Origin: Cheiracanthium punctorium
Lineage: Eukaryota > Arthropoda > Arachnida > Araneae > Cheiracanthiidae
Direction of reading: 5' to 3'
DNA length: 64,000 nt
NCBI GenBank assembly: GCA_038373885.1
Contig: JAWZYV010012338.1
Location: 62,001 to 126,000 of the forward strand
In this document: positions 1 through 12,587 of the stretch, piece after piece
How positions within the stretch are numbered: position 1 is the first letter of the stretch
How the letters are laid out: every line of letters begins with the position of its first letter
Position numbers and translations under genes: made by a program
Notes under the pieces: model-generated
Told to the model about the DNA's origin: nothing
Database searches by the model: none
The model's input: the letters and a program-made list of their open reading frames with translations, nothing else

Positions 1-118
1 GAGACAGTGCTGACGGCTGAAGATTTTTTCAGCCGAAATGATCGTTCCAATCAATAAGTACCTTTTTATGGGTGTTATTATACAAAGTTTTTGTTTATAT
101 TATCTTTTAACACCAGTG

Positions 119-151
<33 letters not shown>

Positions 152-294
152 CTCAATAAACAAACCCATATGCTTAATACTAAATTTTGCATCAATCACT
201 GGCAATAATATGCAAACACTTTTGAAGTTAATTTCTTTATTATTATTAAAATTGGCAATACTGTATCTGTAATTTAAAATATATGTATACATAC
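1..294 (-). other. Intron of TRABD-like gene, start only
   Basis: This follows the donor of the exon ending at 295 and runs off the window. It is AT-rich, with a poly-T run at about 119-147. I see no coding sequence in it. Confidence 0.6.
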
Positions 295-435
295 TTGTTC
301 TACAGCTGCCTTAACTTTTTGGAAATTCATGTTTTTGGACTCTTCAAGAATTGTTTCTTCATCCAATGAAAGAATATTCACCCTGCTTTTGCACAGTTCA
401 ATCATAACTACATCAGGTTGTACAGCTCTTATAGT
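295..435 (-). CDS. TraB domain-containing protein (TRABD-like), third visible coding exon
   Basis: Internal exon of 47 codons. It starts after an acceptor TATGTAG and ends before a donor GTATGT. The reading begins TIRAVQPDVVMIELCKSRVN and follows directly on the previous exon's DVAK, giving the join DVAK-TIRAVQPD seen in animal TRABD proteins. The IEL glutamate and the arginine of KSRV fit the conserved Glu and Arg of the TraB/Tiki superfamily, which has a putative metal-dependent hydrolase fold (established knowledge of the family). Animal TRABD proteins are usually near 370-380 residues, so the second half of the domain must lie below position 1. Both junctions are phase 0. The exact molecular function of TRABD is poorly defined; I claim only the family. 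Confidence 0.88.
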
Positions 436-1194
436 CTACATATAAAACAAGGTTATAATTTATTTCTGCTGATTCAATGTTTTATGAAGTAATAAGAAAA
501 TTTATAAATAAAATATAGAATTCGAGATGGCAAAGAAATATTCAAGAAGAAATTTATTTATTTATTTATTTTTAAAGCAAAATTTAGCATGAATATAAAT
601 TACTGCTCTTCACAAGTAATTACATTGGTGTAGTACTCTCAATAAGAGAAACACATCAGACCAGATAGTTTGTCTCTTAAAGAGAGGTGTGCCTTCTTCA
701 GTAGGCACATACTAAAAAAATGTAATTTAACTAGAAATTCAGATAATATCTAATTTTGAATAAATAATGTATACATAACATAGTCATGAGTATTTATTTA
801 AATTTGAAGATTGAAAATTCTTAATTTTTTAGTTTCCATTATTGCAAAAATGTATGGAATGAGCAAAAAGAGTTTTGTACTTACAAAAACTTAATTAAAA
901 TAATATGTGTGCCTCTTAATCGAAAGTTGACCAAATTTTTAATATGATAGCTTTTTTCTACATTTATATACTCAGACTATTTGAAAATACAGAAAGATTT
1001 TGTAGAAATTGTGAAAGATTAATAGTCATAAGAAAAGCATACAGGAACTTTTTAAATTACAAATTATACATAAAATAAAACATTATTTAAATATTTTTAA
1101 ACTAGCAAAACTCATATTTCACCATGCATATCCTATTTGACAGTTTTTAATGTATGAGTCACAAAAATTGATGGAAGACAAAAGCAATTTTTAC
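436..1194 (-). other. TRABD-like intron, no other feature
   Basis: Phase-0 intron between the TRABD-like exons, from GTAAAA at its 5' end (1194 downward) to TATGTAG at its 3' end. AT-rich with a short (TTTA)n stretch near 553-575. No gene or recognisable transposon ends seen. Confidence 0.6.
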
Positions 1195-1406
1195 TTTAGC
1201 AACATCTTCTTGACTTTCTTTGCTAAAATGAGCAGTGCCAACAACAAATACTTTAGACCCATGTTCTGTTTCAAGAACTGTAACAGTCTCGGGTAGGTCA
1301 AACTTAGTGTTGGGTCTAAATCGCCACTTGAAGGAATCAGTGAACAGTTCATCAACAATGATCCCATCATCTTCTAAATCACTTTCATCACCACTTTCAC
1401 TGTATT
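1195..1406 (-). CDS. TraB domain-containing protein (TRABD-like), second visible coding exon
   Basis: 212-nt exon (two leading nucleotides plus 70 codons). It begins with an acidic, phosphorylatable-looking stretch YSESGDESDLEDDG, then enters the TraB domain with LPETVTVLETEHGSKVFVVG followed by TAHFSKESQEDVAK. The GTAH tetrapeptide is the first GxxH motif of the TraB/Tiki superfamily, which supplies a metal-binding histidine (family knowledge). The acceptor is TTTAG before AATACAG; the donor is GTAAAAATTG after GCTAAA. The acceptor phase (1) exactly matches the donor of the upstream exon, rebuilding a Glu codon (G+AA) before YSES. Assignment as TRABD-like is firm; orthology would need the remaining exons. 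Confidence 0.9.
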
Positions 1407-2399
1407 CTAAATTTAAAGCAGAAATATATATATATATATATATATTAATATACATATACAGGCTTATTAGCTTATACTAAAAAGAGATAAACTAACACAA
1501 CTTCAAAGATACAACATAAAATGAGACACATTCACAGCACACACAAGAACATAATGCACATATCAAAACAACATAATGCACATATCAAAATACATAATAA
1601 TTGAAATAATATTAGTCAATAAAATTTAATTTTTTTTAAATTTATGCACCTTTGATGTTAAGAATAAATTTTTCAAGCGAAAAAAGAATGTAGCAATACT
1701 GTATCATACTTTAACTATACAGTAAAACCTCTTTATATCATGGGTTCATATAAGACAGATTCGTATAACACAGCAAAAAAATTGTGATCATGTTCATATA
1801 ACATGTTAAAAGAGGCTTGTATAGCATCGTAAAATTAGACAGAGTTCTGATTTTATTACACTTTAGCTCCAGTAATAATATAGCTTTTGAATGGTAACAC
1901 TAAAAGAAATTGCCGCCTATCCCGAAGTAATAGAGGCACAAGCCCCCGTTTCACAAGCCTCAACACACACCTCAAGCAGCAAACTTATTGATGAAGTAAG
2001 AAGATCGCCTGCTTGTTTCTAATTGTAACATATATGAAAGAACGTTTATATAATAATTGATTCTATTCTACTTAAACTTGGGGAAGAAAAAATTTCAGGA
2101 AAATACATCTTAGCGAATTTAAACCAGATTTAATCTAGAGAAAGTAGATATCAGTTATCTCTAATGCGTACATAGTATGACCTAAGTAGTGTTTAAGTGA
2201 AACATGTTAAATAAATTTAGAAAGATGTTATACTACGTATAAGTCTAATAATGTTATAATTTTTAAGTTATCTAAAATTTGACTTTAGTCATCATATGTA
2301 ACTCTTTTGCCCCGCTTGTTCAAATAAGGTGTGTAGCAGTGGACAGTGTAGTTTACACTCTAGATGGAGTATAGCTCAGGTCTCGCACAACACAAATCT

Positions 2400-3800
2400 A
2401 AAAATTAATAGCACTCTGGTGCTAAAAAGGAAGAAAATCTGAAACCTTTTCAGATTTTAAATACGCACCAAAGTGCTATATACTAAAAGCGTATCATAGT
2501 TTATGTGTCGTCCCTATTTTTCTTTCTTATTCCATAAGGTTGGAAAGTGTATCATTGTTCATGAATGGGCAGTATTTATCTTCCTTATTTTATAAAAACC
2601 ATCTGGAATCGAAATCTATCTTAAAATCGCCTACTAAAACTGTTTTACAATCTTCGCCAAGTATATTACAACTATACTTTACAGTTTTAACTATTGTTTC
2701 AAATGTGCATCATAATCCATGAGTGTGCCGTGTTTGTCTTTCTTGGGTTGATTTCTACTTTAACTCCCCAACTCTCGCCAAGGTGGCGATCATTAAACAT
2801 ATGCAGTAACCATGACGATTTTTTGCATTTATGTGGCAATCGTAATTTAGAATTAAAATGGCGATTTGGAACAACCTGTAAGTACAGCATTCCATTACAC
2901 TTTTATTTATTATGGGTTGCCAATTAATGTAGTTTTAATAATTAAGTGACTTTAAATTCCTTAATTAGTGCGTTTATCACTAATTTGTTCACTTTAGTTT
3001 TCATGTAGTTGTTTAGGGAGCATTGAAACATTGTGCATAACTCCTAGAGATCCATAATTTCCAAGCTCGCCAAAGGGCGGGGAATTTTTAGGTTGGCGAA
3101 AGTAGGGGGCGTCAAAATATGAATCAACTCTTTTTTGAACCATAAAGCACATCTTTGGAATCCAAATCTATCTTAACCTACGCCTATTGATTCTGTTTTA
3201 AAATCTTCACCAGGCATATTCGAACTATAGGCATATTCCAACTACATCTCGTAGACATTTTAAATACTGTTTGGAATGAGCATCATAATCAATGAGTGTA
3301 CCGTGTTTTCCTTCTTTGTTCCATAAAACACTTCTTCGGAATAGAAATTTATATTAAAATCGCCTACCAAAACTGTTTAACAACTTTTGTCAGGCATAGT
3401 CAAACTACATTTCACCTTTATAAATACCATTTGGAAAGTGTATCATAATCTATGATGTGTACCGTATTTGTTTTCACTATTCTATAAAACACTTCTTCGG
3501 AATTAAAATCTATGTTTAAATCGTCTTCTAAAACTATTTTACAATATTCGCCAGGCTTTTTCGAACTATACTCAAAATATATTTATTTATAATAAATTGT
3601 TGCAATTTGGCACCCAGTTTAGCGATCATTTATCAAAAATTGCAAACCTTGTGCGACTTTTAACATTTTATTAACGCCTCCCCCCCCCCCCTCCACGTTA
3701 TCTGGCAAACACATTTCAAAAGTGACTCGACGCGAAAATTGTACCAAAATCGTGTCTGCACAAAAAGCAAGGTTGAATTAATAGCACTCTGGTGCTAATA
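2400..3800. repeat. Repeat element with ~180-bp internal tandem units
   Basis: The palindromic box TAGCACTCTGGTGCTA occurs near both ends (about 2408 and 3782) in the same orientation. Between them are degenerate units of roughly 180 bp containing TTCCATAAGG/TTCCATAAAACAC, ATCGCCTAC and ATAATC-ATGAGTGT. The first ~110 bp of the array (2440-2545, AATCTGAAACC onward) recurs at 25350-25475, so this is a dispersed family and not only a local array. No terminal duplication found. It may be a non-autonomous rolling-circle element carrying a minisatellite, but I could not define the ends. Confidence 0.5.
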
Positions 3801-5479
3801 ACACAGAAGTACCTATCATGTTATGGGGGGGAGGGCTGATGTACTTTTTAACAAGGGTTTTATCATAAGAGGCAAATGTACTGTATGAAACTCATTAACA
3901 ACAAACTACTGTACACCCCAACTTATAAAAATAATTCATTTAATCACTTAATACAACAAGAACAGCTGATTAAAATTCATTTCTCATAATACTTAGAATA
4001 CAGCCAAGATGCTGTTAGTTTAAATTTTTAGAACAACTAAACATAAACAGTTTTTAAACATGTTTCAAATATCGCGTAAGAACAAGTCTTGTTGATAATT
4101 CATGGAGTCTCTATAATATTCATTACACTGATTCATTACATTCACAGGTCGTTGATATTTAACGGAGTCTTTGTAATATTCATTACACTGATTTTTTAGA
4201 GCTACATTTCAGAAAAAACTAGTTTCTTAAACAAATTAAACATTCAGTACTCATAGACTGCTTATATTCACCAGAGTTTAAAACTGAGACTATCTGGTAA
4301 TCCAACTTTCCATGACAAAAGGACAAGAGACGCAAAGACCAAAACAAGGATGGTGGTGGTGGTGAAATCTTGCAAAAGCATTTCCATTTCTAAAGATATG
4401 CTGTGATCCTAACTTATTTAGACAAAATGATAATCCTAACTTGTTTAGACAAAAAACTTTTACTACTTAAGAGAAGTATGGAATCTCTTATCCAGTATCA
4501 TATTTGAATCAATAAAATTCCTATTTTTTTTCCGAAAGAAAAATGTGTAATGAGTTGCTTTGTTTCCCCCCTTTCTTCTTTCCGTTTCTTGTGTTTTTGT
4601 TTTGAGTACTTCAAATAGAATTTAAAATGTAAGCAATCAGGTAAGATGGTTTACTTATTTAATTTTTTTCTACGTGTATATGATTAAGTTTCGAAGAAGT
4701 TATCATACATTTACTACTTCCTTTCTAAATATGATTTATCTTATTAATTTTTTTAATTTATTTTCTTAGTACATTAACAATTAATGTTTAACTATAATCA
4801 AAAGAAGTGTAACATATATGCTACCAATCAAATCAGTGGATGTCGTGTTAATGCCCAACCAGTTATGCAGAAAATTCAGTTATCCAGAATACATATGATC
4901 CCGACCATTCTGGATAACAGGTTCTATACTGTAATATAAAATTTTTGTAACAAAAAACTACTAGATCATTAATCGGGAAATAATTTTAGGTGGAGTCTGG
5001 GTACTTTTTAAAACTTTTATTGAGGTCCAAGAAACAGAGGAATGGTGTATTCAATTAACCTCTATTTAACTCAAATCAGTCATGCAATTATTTGTAAAAT
5101 ACCACAAAAAATTATAAGGCTGGTGCCCTGAATGTATTGTTACCTACAGAAAAATATTTTGTAATAATTAATTTGAATAATTAATGCTTCCAAAAACTTT
5201 TCGGTGGTCCAGAACTTTCCACAGTCCATAAGATGATGACCATTGTATCAGATGCTACCACTGGATGATTTTAAGATCTTTCACATCCTTTTTACTTTCC
5301 GAACATGAACCATGTCAGGAAAGTATTGTAATCATGAAAAAATATTCCTGTTACCGTTTCCAGAGCTGTTTCGGTCGTATGTTCTATCTGAAGCATTTTT
5401 GAGGACTCTTCACTGATATTCCATTTATGCAGTGATTTTGTATGATCGATGAGTCTGAATTATTATGTATGTGTGTGGT

Positions 5480-5900
5480 GTTGTGTTGTGTGTGTGGTGG
5501 GTGAACACGATAGCTCCTGAACGGGGCATTCGATTGAGCTCAAATTTGGTATATATGTTATAAACCACCATCGCAAGACCGGAATTGATTTTGGTGTGTA
5601 TAGGACTAATAGTTTTTCTACAGGGCTATGACAAAGATTTCTTTTACATTATGGCCTACGGGGAAAATCCTTGAAAGGGCACTAGCGTTTAAACGGTACA
5701 TTCGATTGAGCTCAAATTGGGTATACATGTTATAAACCACCATCGTAAGACCAGTATTGATTTTGATGAGTATAGGACATATAGTTTTTCTACAGGGCTA
5801 TGACAAAGATTTCTTTTACATTATGGCATATAGGGAGAAATTCTTGAAAGTGCGCTAGCGTTTAAACGGTACATTCGATTGAGCTTCAATTCAGTATTTA
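5480..5900. repeat. ~171-bp tandem repeat, about 2.3 units
   Basis: CATTCGATTGAGCTCAAAT starts units at about 5529, 5700 and (as GAGCTTCAATTC) 5871. Each unit also has TTTTTCTACAGGGCTATGAC and TTCTTTTACATTATGGC. It is preceded by a (TG)n-rich stretch and flanked by CTTTCCGAACATG / GTGTTCGGAAAG sequences (about 5297 and 5962) that may form the subterminal inverted repeat of a larger element. Confidence 0.55.
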
Positions 5901-6174
5901 TGTTTGAATTATTCATCGATTAAAATTTATTTAAATGCTTTGTAATGATCTTAATCGTAAGTGTTCGGAAAGTCGAGTGGAGTCACTCCAGATTTTTTTT
6001 AAATTGAGGTTGTCTTACTAAAAATGGGTCGTTTCGGCAGAGCATGGAGACAATAGAATAGGCTACTGAAAAGCAGACAGTTTCGTTTAAAATGGCACAT
6101 ATGATCACATTAGCTATAAAACACAAATACTGTAAGATGCTACATCCTACTTCACAAAATGACAAAATACTTAC

Positions 6175-6580
6175 CAGAAGATTGACTATCATCATTTCGA
6201 TCATTTGACTGGGTATTATTATCATCAGCAGTGACTAAAGGAGATGTTTCATCACTTGTATTCAGAACTAAATCATTACTTTTGACAGTGGATGATGAAT
6301 TTATGTTTTGACTATCTTCTGCATCTTCAAAGCTGTCACTCTGGGATAATTCTACTAAGCTGGAGTCAGCATTTTCAGAATGCAGTTCATTTATGGCACT
6401 ATTCTGTAAATCAAGATTGGCAGGTACATTTTCATTTCCATTCACAGTTTCTGATACACCAGACGGGTTATTATTTGAAGCATCAGAACGACCTTTAGAC
6501 AATACTTGAGCATATGTACTATTGAAAGTAGAATCCTTAGATGTCTTTTCTACATCCAAATTTTCTTCATGAGATTCCAT
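6175..6580 (-). CDS. TraB domain-containing protein (TRABD-like), first visible coding exon
   Basis: The open frame from the acceptor TTTTCAG (6673-6675) to the donor G|GTAAGT (6171-6175) has no stop. I place the start at the first ATG in that frame (6578-6580, MESHEENLDVEK), but the frame stays open upstream to the acceptor at 6672, so translation may begin in an earlier exon. The product is hydrophilic and low-complexity, rich in Ser, Asn, Asp and Glu (for example DDNNTQSNDRNDDSQSS), typical of a poorly conserved N-terminal tail before the TraB domain. The link to the gene rests on the phase-1 donor rejoining the next exon as SS-E-YSES, on strand and order, not on similarity. The upstream exon or promoter was not identified. 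Confidence 0.72.
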
Positions 6581-6675
6581 TTTAAGTATTGCAATATCAT
6601 TGGCACTCTGACTAGTGAATAAATAGGATTTGAATGAATCAAACCTGTCCTTCAGTATAAAATTCAAGAAATCTG

Positions 6676-8757
6676 AAAATGAAGATGAAATTATTTAATA
6701 AGAGATCATAGATTAAATTAACAGCATGCTGACAAAACATAAAAAAGAATATAAATAAGGTATGGGATTGTTGTAACTCAAGCAATACTTTAAAAGCTGT
6801 GAAAATATAAAAATCATTCATATCAGATCTCTCATCTGCAGAGCCAGATAATTCATCAGGCTCAATCAATATCGTAGCAAGAAAAAACTTTCTTGGGCGG
6901 GGAGGATTTCAAATTTTATGTGGCAGTAATTAGAAAATAATAACTATGAACATTTAAGGCTATTTTAGGTATTCAGGAGGTGTTCTGCTAAAGTGACAAG
7001 CATGATCAAAATTTCTGTGTAAAGGTTTGGCTTTAAAGTGAAGGGCTAGGGCTGAAAAAAAAAAACACAATGGTATGTAAAATGGAGGGAAAGGACTATA
7101 TGGAAAAACCTGTACTGTTTACATATCGATGTTTTGTTTTACATGTTTGGTTTGCTGATGATTTTGCTGTAATCCTTGGGGAATGGATGGCGCCATTCAA
7201 GAATGCTCTTGGTCATTATTTTGGCTAGTAAACATTAAGGCACGTGTATTTTCAGAGGAGTTTTCATTCAGTGCTTATTGCTTGCTTCTGACAGAGTGGA
7301 TTAAGTACTTGTTTAATTTTCCGTGTGATATTTATTGATTCTGTTTTACAGACTGTTTATTGTATGATGCTAGTAAGCTCCTCCGGGAATTTCGTCACTA
7401 GAATAGATATTTGGGAGTTGAAATTGTTCTTCATGTTATGGAATTAAAAGAAGTGAAATATGTTATGAATTGGTGTACTAAAGTTAGGTTGTAGCAATTT
7501 GTTAGTGCTAATGCGGCTGATTAAGGGGAAAGGAAGTGGTGAGGTAACGATATGAAGTAAGCTGATGGAGTAAAAAAAAAAATTAGGTAAGTGCTTTTAT
7601 TTGGACTATATTCCATATCTGGTGCTGTTTACATATCGATATTTGTGTTTACATGTTTCATTTGGTGATCGTTCTGGCGCCATTGTGGTAGATGCACAGC
7701 GGGAGTGAAGTAACTTGCCGGTGATACTTGGCAACCATAAAAAAACATGTATCGTCAATTTTGGAATTTGAAATTATTTCATGTTATGGATGGAAAGGAA
7801 TGAAATATGTTATTGAATGAAATGAAAGTGTGTGTGTTTGTTAGAAATATGGTGTGAATATAAAACTAAATAAAAGAAAGCATGCTGGTTTTACGTTAAG
7901 CCGGTGGGGTGCCGGCTGACTAAGCTGGTGGGTGTTAAGGACATATCTGAGCAGTTAATTAGAAAAAAGAAAGGTAAGTGCTTTTATTTAATGTATCTTT
8001 GCAATGTTTACGTTTTTAATGCGAATTTTAAAATGATATTTGATGTCTTTATGTTTTTGTTAGTGCTGTTCTAATCATACTGACTTTATATGAGACCACA
8101 CAACTAGGTTGTTTAATACAGCAATGTTTTTTTTTTTTTTTTTTTTTTTGAGTTGAAAATGGGCCAGTGTTTGCCCAGTTTACATTAGCTGTACAACTAG
8201 GTTGCTTAATCCACTGTAGTTTTTTTTGTTAAAAACTGTTGACTGTTTGCTCATTTTAAATTATCTGTTACTGAATTTGCAGACGTTCTTTTGGTTAAAT
8301 ATGGATGGTGTATTTTGTTTTAATGCTTTTGTTAGTAGAATATATGAGCAATTTTAATCTGTTAAAAGACTTTGACTTTGCTAATCGCGCAAAATGGTTG
8401 GCGACAGTTGCTGGGGCTAGGCAACTGCCAAGCTCTAGTGATTGTCGCCGTGTTTACATTACATGGGGCACACACCATCTTGGTGGATTTTACCTTTCAT
8501 TTAATGAATATTTTAGGAGCTTTTTAAGATTTTTATTTATTTTAAAATTGATATTGGATGTCTTTTTTTTGTTAGTTATTTATGTGCTGCTTATTGTAAT
8601 AATGTGGTTTTTAGATTAGATGCAAGCCTTAGCAACTGTTGCCGTGTTTACATGGGGCTTGTAGTATTTCGGTCGATTTTACAGAAAAAAATAATGCTTT
8701 TAGCTACTTTTGAGGGTGATGAATTAACCGAACAGTTTTCAGTCGAAAATAGATTGG
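6676..8757. repeat. Upstream region with degenerate ~500-bp repeats
   Basis: Blocks recur in order. ACTGTTTACATATCGATGTTTTGTTTTACATG...GCGCCATT (about 7114-7195) recurs near 7623-7685. TTCATGTTATGG...GAAATATGTTAT (about 7430) recurs near 7778. GGTAAGTGCTTTTATTT (about 7586) recurs near 7974. The pairs GCAACTG...GTTTACAT...CATGGGGC and ACAACTAGGTTG follow at 8100-8670. The repeated GGTAAGTG looks like a 5' splice site on the plus strand, opposite to TRABD, but no protein is evident. The stretch 6676-7050 shows nothing assignable. Confidence 0.4.
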
Positions 8758-9170
8758 AATAATGGGACTCTACTGTATTAGTTATGGTCTTCGCAAACAT
8801 AATAGTTCCTCAGAGCACATACAGGGTGTTAAATTTTCAAAATTGAAGAAAAAATTACATACAACAGTGTAATTATCATCATATCTGGAGTAGAATTAAA
8901 TTTGTTGATAGGTAAAGGAGATTATTATGAATAAAACTGTTGAGACCAAGGGAAAACAACAACTTATATACAATTACTTATCCAGGTAATGGCTTATTAA
9001 AATTTCATTGTAGCATGTAATTTTTTCTTCAATTTTGGAAATCTAGCACATACTGCATGTGCTCTGAGGTACTATTATGTTTGCAAAGAGCATAAATAGT
9101 ACAGTAGAGTCCTATTATTTCAAACTAATAGGGACTGAAAACTGTTTGGTTTAGTGAGAATTTGGAATAG
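8722..9170. repeat. Inverted repeat with pogo-like TIR sequences
   Basis: 8722-8870 is the reverse complement of about 9010-9170. Shared blocks are AACAGTTTTCAGTC, AATGGGACTCTACTGTA, GCAAACATAATAGT and CTCAGAGCACAT. The central loop is about 140 bp. It looks like a hairpin MITE lying between two outward-facing pogo-like ends (TA dinucleotides at 8776 and 9100). Confidence 0.6.
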
Positions 9171-9827
9171 GAGAATTTCATTAATAATATCAACGTATTG
9201 ACTTGTATTAAGGTATAAATTAAGGATGGTGGTTGTATAAATGGTGCCGACATGTACTGTAAGTAGCCAGCTTTCATTCCAATCTGGTTTCAGACATAAA
9301 TAAATGTATATGTATTCATGTGGAATCGGAAGTTGCACAGGGCAGCTGATGAAAGAGCGGAGAGAGATTTTCACCCCTTTCTTTGAGACCCCCCTGACGT
9401 GAGAGGTCACGTGGTGTTTTGCTTTTTGGGGCTCGCGAGTTTGGAAGAGGTGAGCGAGGAGATGCAGATGGAGATTGAAAGTAACTTGCGTTGTGCATGC
9501 CTGTGTGGCTTATTGTTTTTTTCCTAATTACGCAGCAAATCCTGTGTGGATATTTAGTTATTTACCTAAGTGGTACCAGAATTGTAAAATCCCTTTGCAA
9601 ATAGTATTATTATTAAATGTGCCTGTTCAAGAAATTTTGCCTTGTCGATCTGTACGTAGACTTTATAGTGTCAAAGTAGAAGCACATAATAGCAATTCTT
9701 CCTTTATAGTGTTAGTACGACCCTATATTCATGAATGTCTTTAATTTCTCATGTTTTTAAAAAATCAAATTTTTTTTCTGAAATCAGTTCAGAATACGCG
9801 GATTTTCAGAATAGTGGGACACTACTG
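9102..9827. mobile_element. Pogo/Tigger-like element with TA target duplication
   Basis: The left end reads CAGTAGAGTCCTATTATTT. The right end, read inward on the minus strand, is CAGTAGTGTCCCACTATTCT. Both ends are flanked by TA (9100-9101, 9828-9829), as expected for Tc1/mariner/pogo elements. The 726-bp body has no transposase-like frame that I recognise, so it is non-autonomous. Confidence 0.62.
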
Positions 9828-9836
9828 TATTATTGA

Positions 9837-10606
9837 AATCGCAAATACCCATTTTATTTCGCACGCCGTGCTTTATACCAATATGATAATGACTACACAT
9901 TGTTTGCATTTTGTTCATGAAATAACTATCAACTGAAGGTCAAGAGAATCTATAATTATACAATGCGAGCTGATACATACCCGATTAAAAAGAAAAAATA
10001 TTAGCATATTAAAATGAATGGCAAGATTTAACTGGTCGCCGAAAAGGGACGCTAAAGCTGTTCCGTTTTTAATTCTGAATAAAAAAAATCACCAAACTAT
10101 AACAGCCGTAAATATACTATACTTATTTAACAAAATTAGTACTTCAATCAGAGAGAAAACTATTCCCTCAAATTTGCGTTCTTCTGACTCTAAACAATCA
10201 TTGAAAAATTATGATCGCAAAAAGAAACATATGTTTGATGCGATCGACAATAAAACATGAAAACCCGGTGACTATTTTATAAGACTTGTAGCAAAATCTA
10301 AATCAAGATAAAGTTCATATCTGAAAATTTAGATAAATCGGAGATGTACAAAAAATAAACTATTTAAAAACGCAATAAAATAATGATCAAATATATTACA
10401 ATAAATGAAATGCAATCAAGACATTAAACTGATCTATTAGTAAATTTATACATTTACAAATATAGAAAGAATTACGATTAACAGAGAATATTACCAGAAC
10501 TTTTAATTTTGCAACAAAATATATAAAAGTATAAATAACGGTACATTCAATTTCCACCAACGTCGTCACATGTACAAATTTACAAATCATAGAAATAGAA
10601 AGAGCA
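9837..10606. other. Unassigned AT-rich interval
   Basis: No exon, RNA gene or transposon end recognised. A plus-strand open frame at 10018-10260 is Lys/Asn-rich and looks like chance translation of AT-rich DNA. Confidence 0.5.
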
Positions 10607-11168
10607 GAATTTTAGACGTGCGGATAGGGGCAGATGGAATCCTAACAGAAAAACTTAGACTTTTCTACCCACAAGTTTGATAGGGGAAAACACGCGCGCG
10701 CGCAGGGAGAAATGCATTAGAAGATGGATTCGTGGGGAAAAGTACTTCGACGTTTTTAAGCAAGGATCGCGCTAATTTATTAATCGTGCGGTCTGCTCTC
10801 TTTCTTTTTTTCCCCCGTTTTTTTTTTTCTTTTGGTAGTTGAAATAAAAAATTGCCACAAATGTATTTATTATATATTATGTATGTACACTTAGAAGTTT
10901 TTAAGCATCGGTTACATGGCCAATTAATTGTGCAGTTTGTTCTCTCTTTTTTTTCTTGTCTTTTGGTAATTAAAATTAATAATTTTATTTGATTTGAGAT
11001 TTTTGTTAATTGAGACCCTTAACCAGGAGGCTGTCGTCTCGATTGCTCCGAAGAGAAATTAATAATAGTTACATATGGATTTATTATATATTTATAAATA
11101 CATATATATGTGTCTGAACGATTGTTACTATAAAGTAATGCATTTATTACTTATATATAGGAAAATAT

Positions 11169-11341
11169 CAGTGGCATGGTTACTGGGTAGAGGGGTTATA
11201 ACCCCCCATGACGAATTTTTTGTCATACAAAATGCATTTTCTTCACGTATACACAACATATGTATACAGCTCATTACGATACACGAATTGCAGTAGTCGT
11301 AACCACTCCCCCCCCCAGAAAAATTTCTGTCTACGCCACTG
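11169..11341. mobile_element. hAT-type MITE in left foldback arm
   Basis: The ends are CAGTGGCATGG and CTACGCCACTG. Flanks are GAAAATAT and GAATATAT, an 8-bp duplication with one mismatch. The 173-bp element has a central ACCCCCC/GGGGGG-type core. The matching copy at 13388-13571 in the other arm shows that the insertion predates or accompanied arm duplication or conversion. Confidence 0.7.
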
Positions 11342-11955
11342 GAATATATAAATAATTTGTTACTTACTTATACTTAATAATAAGTACAATACTTAATAAT
11401 GACTTGAGGTCACAATTATTTTAACTAATATTGCAATGGCCACTAACTTTATTAAAAAGGATGTCAATAAATAAAAAGAAATAAATCAGATTACAAAACA
11501 CTTCCTAAAAAAGTTCATACATTTTTTTTTTCATTTTTAAAATAATGGTTACGCTTTTCAACATACGTCTCTAACGAGTCTCTTAAAGTTAGTGTACCTT
11601 TCTCCTCCTGTGTCAATCGTTGCATTTGGGCAATCGGGAAGCAACGACTATCAGGGTTGAGGAATTCAGAATATTACCATAATCTTAGAGAACTTGACGC
11701 CAGAATTATTTAAACTACTGTTGTAATTGCATATATTAAGTCTTTCATGCAGCATCAACATAATTAACATAATTAGGTCTTTGGTACAGCTGAGACCCAA
11801 CGTGTGCGTTTGGGGTGTCGGGGAGCAACGACGATCAGGGAAGGGGAATCGTAACCATTGACGTTTTAGTTCGATAAGAAGAACATATACGATAATAATA
11901 AGATACAATAGGATAGGTAAATAAGATAAGATAGTTCCAACATCTGAGATGAAGG

Positions 11956-12109
11956 CATGGGCGCCGGCAGCATAGGGCAAGGGGGGGCAATGCCCCCCTG
12001 GATTTTTGTATGCAGTGTTTTCCCTTGCTTTTTTGCTCTTTCCAACAAGGTAACCATGCGTTGAAGTAGTCTTCGCCCCCCCCTGGGAAATATTCTGCCG
12101 GCGCCCATG
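11956..12109. mobile_element. hAT-type MITE, CATGGGCGCCGGCAG family, copy 1
   Basis: A 154-bp element with ends CATGGGCGCCGGCAG and CTGCCGGCGCCCATG, exact inverted repeats. Flanking GATGAAGG occurs at 11948-11955 and again at 12110-12117, a perfect 8-bp duplication as made by hAT transposases. A second copy of the same length lies at 21675-21828. Non-coding; it would need a transposase in trans. It sits in the loop of the foldback element. Confidence 0.88.
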
Positions 12110-12413
12110 GATGAAGGTATAATTCGCTCAGTACTTCGGTGTGATTTTACTTTTATTTGGAAGACTATAAGACTTATTTTGAGGTAGAAGGAAATTTACT
12201 TTTTACTAGAATTAAAGTTGGTTTATTTTTATTTATTTATTTTTCGTTTTATAAAACTCGAAATTATTCAATTTACTAAGCACAGACTTTCGATGTCCAC
12301 GGGATCATGTGCAACAGTCCCTCTCATTCACCTGTCTCCAGCACCCGCTTCATTATAAATAAATTGTTTAATGCAACCAGTCATAAGACAGAAAATATTT
12401 GGGCGTATCCTAG

Positions 12414-12587
12414 CAAGGACGTATTTAGGGGGGTCCAGACCCCTCGAAAATTGGAATTTTGTTACTAAAATGGTAATGATATAGTATTTTTGTGTGAAAT
12501 TCTGCCGTTTATACTCTTTGGACCCCCCCCCCCCGAAATTTTCGGATCCCCCTCCCCGAAGTGTTTTTTTTTTTGGATACGTGCCTG
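12414..12587. mobile_element. hAT-type MITE, CAAGGACGTAT family
   Basis: The ends CAAGGACGTAT and ATACGTGCCTG are inverted with two mismatches. TATCCTAG flanks both sides (12406-12413, 12588-12595), a perfect 8-bp duplication. A C8+ / G6 core is typical of the MITEs in this window. Confidence 0.82.

Larger units (their letters stand above)
1407..6174 (-). other. Large TRABD-like intron filled with repeats
   Basis: 4.8-kb phase-1 intron. It contains a (TA)n tract (about 1423-1445), a pogo-like terminal sequence CAGTAAAACCTCTTTAT near 1720, a minisatellite-bearing repeat (2400-3790), a second pogo-like end near 4870-4940 and a three-unit tandem repeat (5480-5900). The rest is AT-rich and unassigned; no other coding exon recognised. 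Confidence 0.6.
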
